The notes beneath the pieces are model-generated. The model was not told the origin of the DNA. It worked only from the letters and a program-made list of their open reading frames with translations, and searched no databases. Of a stretch of DNA of 64,000 nucleotides, positions 61,535 through 64,000 are shown one piece after another. How positions within the stretch are numbered: position 1 is the first letter of the stretch; every line of letters starts with the position of its first letter. The DNA comes from Microvirga mediterraneensis. GTDB lineage: Bacteria; Pseudomonadota; Alphaproteobacteria; Rhizobiales; Beijerinckiaceae. The stretch covers positions 2,595,001 through 2,659,000 of the forward strand of contig NZ_JACDXJ010000001.1 in assembly GCF_013520865.1 (NCBI RefSeq). The letters are read 5' to 3'. Position numbers and translations under genes: made by a program.

Positions 61535-63730
61535 TTATTCAGCCGCCTGAGCCTCTATGGGCTTGGTCTTCAAATGCACGAGCATGTCGATCAGCGCGCG
61601 GTCGTGGAGAACGACCATCCGCTCTTTGTTATGCAACCAGCTGACCGCATCGTCGATCGTTTCGGCATCGTCGAGTTTGGCCTCCGCGAGGGCGCGCTCC
61701 GTCTCGATCGTGCCACGCTTGCGCGGCAGGGCAGGCGGCAGCATTTCCACGTGCCGTTCCCGTAGATTGGCATCCTCATAGATGGCCCGGAGGCTGTCGG
61801 CATCGTCAAAGCCGAAGGTGGCGTTGCGGGCCTGCAGCTCGTTCGCTCGCATCGCGATGGCTGGCGGCTGATGCTCCTCTGGAGTGCGCAGAAGCCCCAG
61901 GCGTTTCAAGGCCAGGCCGGCGCCGAGCTGGCCGCTGAGCCAGGACAGGGGAATTGCGAGCAGGAGGCCGATGATCGTGGGGGACATCCACAGGAACAGG
62001 GATGTTGCGATCATGAAGGCCGAGATTCCCGCCAGGACGCCAAGAACCGTATGGGCCCGGTGGCGGCGGACAATGTCCTTGAACGGGATGGATCCGTCGT
62101 CGCGGCGCTGGGGCTGCCAGCCCGTGTCGCGCCCGAGCAGGATCTGGAAGACCGAGCCCGATTGGATGAGCATCAGGATCGGCGCCAGGAGTGCCGAGAG
62201 GATGATCTCGATCGTGGACGAGATGATGAGCCTGATGCCTCCTCCCGACGCCCGTCGGTCGCTGCCGCGGATGAGCATCAGCAGAAGACCGAAAATCTTC
62301 GGCGCCAGCAGGATTCCCATGGTCAGCGCGAAGAGCGCCAGGGCTCGCTCGGGATCGAACCGGGGCCAGATCGGATAGAGGCGGAAGTCCCGGGCGAAAT
62401 ATTCCGGCCGGATATAAGTGGTCTGCAGGACGAGCGCGATACCGACGATCAGCTGGAACAGCCAGAACGGCGAAGCCAGATAGGACATGATGCCGGTGGC
62501 GAAATGCTGCCGGGTCGGCAGTTTCAGGCCTTTGGCCGTGATGACCCGCATGTGCTGCAGGTTGCCTTGGCACCAGCGCCTGTCGCGCGCCGACAGGTCG
62601 ATCAGGGACGGCGGGCTTTCCTCATAGGAGCCCTGCAGGTCCGCCAGCATATAGACGGACCAGCCCGCACGGCGCAGGAGCGCCGCCTCGACGAAGTCAT
62701 GGCTCAGGATATGGCCGCCGAAGGGAGGCTTACCCTTCAGGTCCGGCAGGCCGCCATGAGCCGCGAAAGCCCGGGTGCGGATAATCGCGTTGTGACCCCA
62801 GTAATTGCCGTCGCGGCCCATCCAGACCGCCAGGCCCATGGCGATGACGGGGCCGGTGACCCTGGCAGCATATTGCTGGAGCCGGGCAAAGAGCGTGTTG
62901 CGGTTGATGATGAGCGGCAGTGATTGAATGATGCCCGCATCGGGATCGGCTTCCATGGCGGCGGCCAGCCGCACGATGCACTCGCCGGTCATGAGGCTGT
63001 CGGCATCGAGCACGAGCATGTGCTCGTAATGTCCGCCCCACCGGGAGACGAAATCGGCAATGTTGCCGGCCTTGCGGTGATGGTTCTTCTGGCGATGGCG
63101 GTAATAGAACCGCGCTCCGGGGCCGAGACGCTCCCTTAGGGCAAGGAACGCCCGCTCCTCCGCCACCCAGGCATCCGGATTGGTGGTGTCGGACAGAATG
63201 AAATAATCGAAATGCTCGCCAAGCCCGGTCGCCTCGACCGATTCATAGATGGCTTCCAGGGCGGCATAAGTCCGGTCCGTCTGCTCGTTGTAGACGGGCA
63301 TGACGATCGCGGTGCGCTGCTGCAGCGAAGCAGGCAGGGGGCCTCTGTGTCCGGGACGCCGCAGCAGGGCCAGAAAACCCAGGAGGGCGCTGGTGAACGC
63401 GACTGCGATCCACGAGAAGTTCACCGTGAACAGCGCAACGAGGACCCACTGGAGCGCCGTCGTACGGCTCACCGACACGACTTGGTACATCTCGTAGGTG
63501 CCGTAGCCCGTCAGCAGCAATCCGCCTCCGAAGACGAACAGGCGGGCGAGCCAGGTTCCCAATCTGGGATGCTGGTGCAGCGGCCGGCGCTCCTCCTTGT
63601 CCGACCAGCGGCGAAGCGACTGGGTCGGCATGTCGAGGTGCTTTTCGGGCGGCATAGAGGGTGCAGGCCGTCCGAGGGCGGCCACATTCGGGTTTGAGTC
63701 GGGACCTATGGTGTCCAACGATAAAGCCAT
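61535..63730 (-). CDS. opgH: Glucans biosynthesis glucosyltransferase OpgH
   Basis: 731 residues. The inner-membrane enzyme makes the linear beta-1,2 backbone of osmoregulated periplasmic glucans from UDP-glucose. After two N-terminal membrane helices comes a GT2 domain: TAIVMPVYNEQTDRTYAALE, DADSLMTGECIVRLA, the acceptor loop GGHILSHDFVEAAL and RRWCQGNLQH. Several C-terminal membrane helices follow. It overlaps opgG by 25 bases in another frame, and ends at a bidirectional terminator. Confidence 0.94.
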   Translation of the reverse strand: MALSLDTIGPDSNPNVAALGRPAPSMPPEKHLDMPTQSLRRWSDKEERRPLHQHPRLGTWLARLFVFGGGLLLTGYGTYEMYQVVSVSRTTALQWVLVALFTVNFSWIAVAFTSALLGFLALLRRPGHRGPLPASLQQRTAIVMPVYNEQTDRTYAALEAIYESVEATGLGEHFDYFILSDTTNPDAWVAEERAFLALRERLGPGARFYYRHRQKNHHRKAGNIADFVSRWGGHYEHMLVLDADSLMTGECIVRLAAAMEADPDAGIIQSLPLIINRNTLFARLQQYAARVTGPVIAMGLAVWMGRDGNYWGHNAIIRTRAFAAHGGLPDLKGKPPFGGHILSHDFVEAALLRRAGWSVYMLADLQGSYEESPPSLIDLSARDRRWCQGNLQHMRVITAKGLKLPTRQHFATGIMSYLASPFWLFQLIVGIALVLQTTYIRPEYFARDFRLYPIWPRFDPERALALFALTMGILLAPKIFGLLLMLIRGSDRRASGGGIRLIISSTIEIILSALLAPILMLIQSGSVFQILLGRDTGWQPQRRDDGSIPFKDIVRRHRAHTVLGVLAGISAFMIATSLFLWMSPTIIGLLLAIPLSWLSGQLGAGLALKRLGLLRTPEEHQPPAIAMRANELQARNATFGFDDADSLRAIYEDANLRERHVEMLPPALPRKRGTIETERALAEAKLDDAETIDDAVSWLHNKERMVVLHDRALIDMLVHLKTKPIEAQAAE

Positions 63731-64000
63731 GTCTCGCTAATCGGTTTCCCGCCTGCTTCAAGGATCAGGCGCATCTCACACGCGTTTTCGTTGCCCGGGT
63801 CAAGCTCGAACGCAACACGTACTGTCTTTCGTTCCGGATATGGCAAAAGTTTGAGGTTCTGAAACGTTCCAGGGCCAACGGTCAGAACCGATTTTAGGTC
63901 CGTCGGCAGATTGTCACCCAGTGCATCGGCCGTAAAGTCGACCGTGAACCGCCGTCTTCTGCCCCCGCTGCCCCGGCCTGAGCGCGTGGCCGATACGGTG
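63706..64000 (-). CDS. opgG: Glucan biosynthesis protein OpgG (3' end)
   Basis: Visible part is the last 97 residues, open to the window edge. The sequence is the C-terminal beta-sandwich of the periplasmic OpgG/OpgD family (RRRFTVDFTADALG, LTVGPGTFQNLKLLPYPERK, ending ISETWLYRWTP). With OpgH it forms the two-gene opgGH operon. The stop lies 25 bases inside opgH, so the two are probably translationally coupled. Confidence 0.88.
   Translation of the reverse strand, partial: TVSATRSGRGSGGRRRRFTVDFTADALGDNLPTDLKSVLTVGPGTFQNLKLLPYPERKTVRVAFELDPGNENACEMRLILEAGGKPISETWLYRWTP

Noticed and set aside
1..64000. CRISPR arrays, insertion-sequence transposases and rRNA genes
   Set aside because: No regularly spaced repeats, transposase motifs or rRNA sequence were seen.

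Overview
The window is GC-rich DNA of an alphaproteobacterium. It has a Complex I NDUFS4-type subunit, a SUV3-type helicase, a hemerythrin-phasin fusion beside a PHA synthase, OpgG/OpgH glucan synthesis, a small DUF1127-like protein and FixK/FNR-type boxes. Hyphomicrobiales fits best, perhaps the Microvirga/Methylobacterium neighbourhood; the genus is a guess from gene content.

1-20.97 kb: the structural and lysis half of a P22-like (podovirus-type) prophage. The order is terminase (cut by the window edge), portal, scaffold, N4-gp56-type capsid, head completion and tail factors (gp4- and gp10-like), a needle-position protein, three ejection proteins (one with a SleB-type hydrolase), tail fibre with collagen-like repeats, GH108 endolysin, GTA-type holin and a membrane/coiled-coil protein. 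Two HNH homing endonuclease genes interrupt it. One is inserted into the start of an ejection-protein gene and is flanked by exact 17-bp copies of that start. Two small genes on the minus strand may be lysogenic-conversion cargo. A minus-strand block of unknown phage genes ends at an array of TGGGAC/GTCCCA boxes next to tRNA-Pro. No integrase is visible; the left end lies outside the window.

20.97-26.9 kb: tRNA-Pro, the Complex I accessory subunit, tRNA-Arg, then PHA synthase, a hypothetical protein plus cytochrome c, small proteins and the hemerythrin-phasin fusion. Three 14-bp FixK/FNR-type boxes in this stretch suggest low-oxygen control.

26.9-38.6 kb: an RND efflux pump, an S9 oligopeptidase, a SUV3-like helicase, an M20 amidohydrolase and a phosphoribosyltransferase.

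38.7-47.3 kb: an apparent nucleoside/purine uptake and breakdown locus. It has a four-gene ABC importer, an MtaD/TrzN-like deaminase, a divergent adenine-deaminase-like protein, a nucleoside hydrolase and an ankyrin protein.

47.3-52.1 kb (minus strand): a tightly overlapped type III polyketide synthase cluster with two methyltransferases and an FAD oxidoreductase, preceded by an EamA-type exporter.

52.2-64 kb: a small hypothetical protein, PurT, a three-gene signalling operon (PAS histidine kinase, receiver, receiver-HWE kinase), a small protein with an RNA-polymerase-alpha-CTD-like fold, a Na/phosphate cotransporter-PhoU fusion, a DUF1127-like protein, a LysR regulator, and opgH with the 3' end of opgG running off the window.
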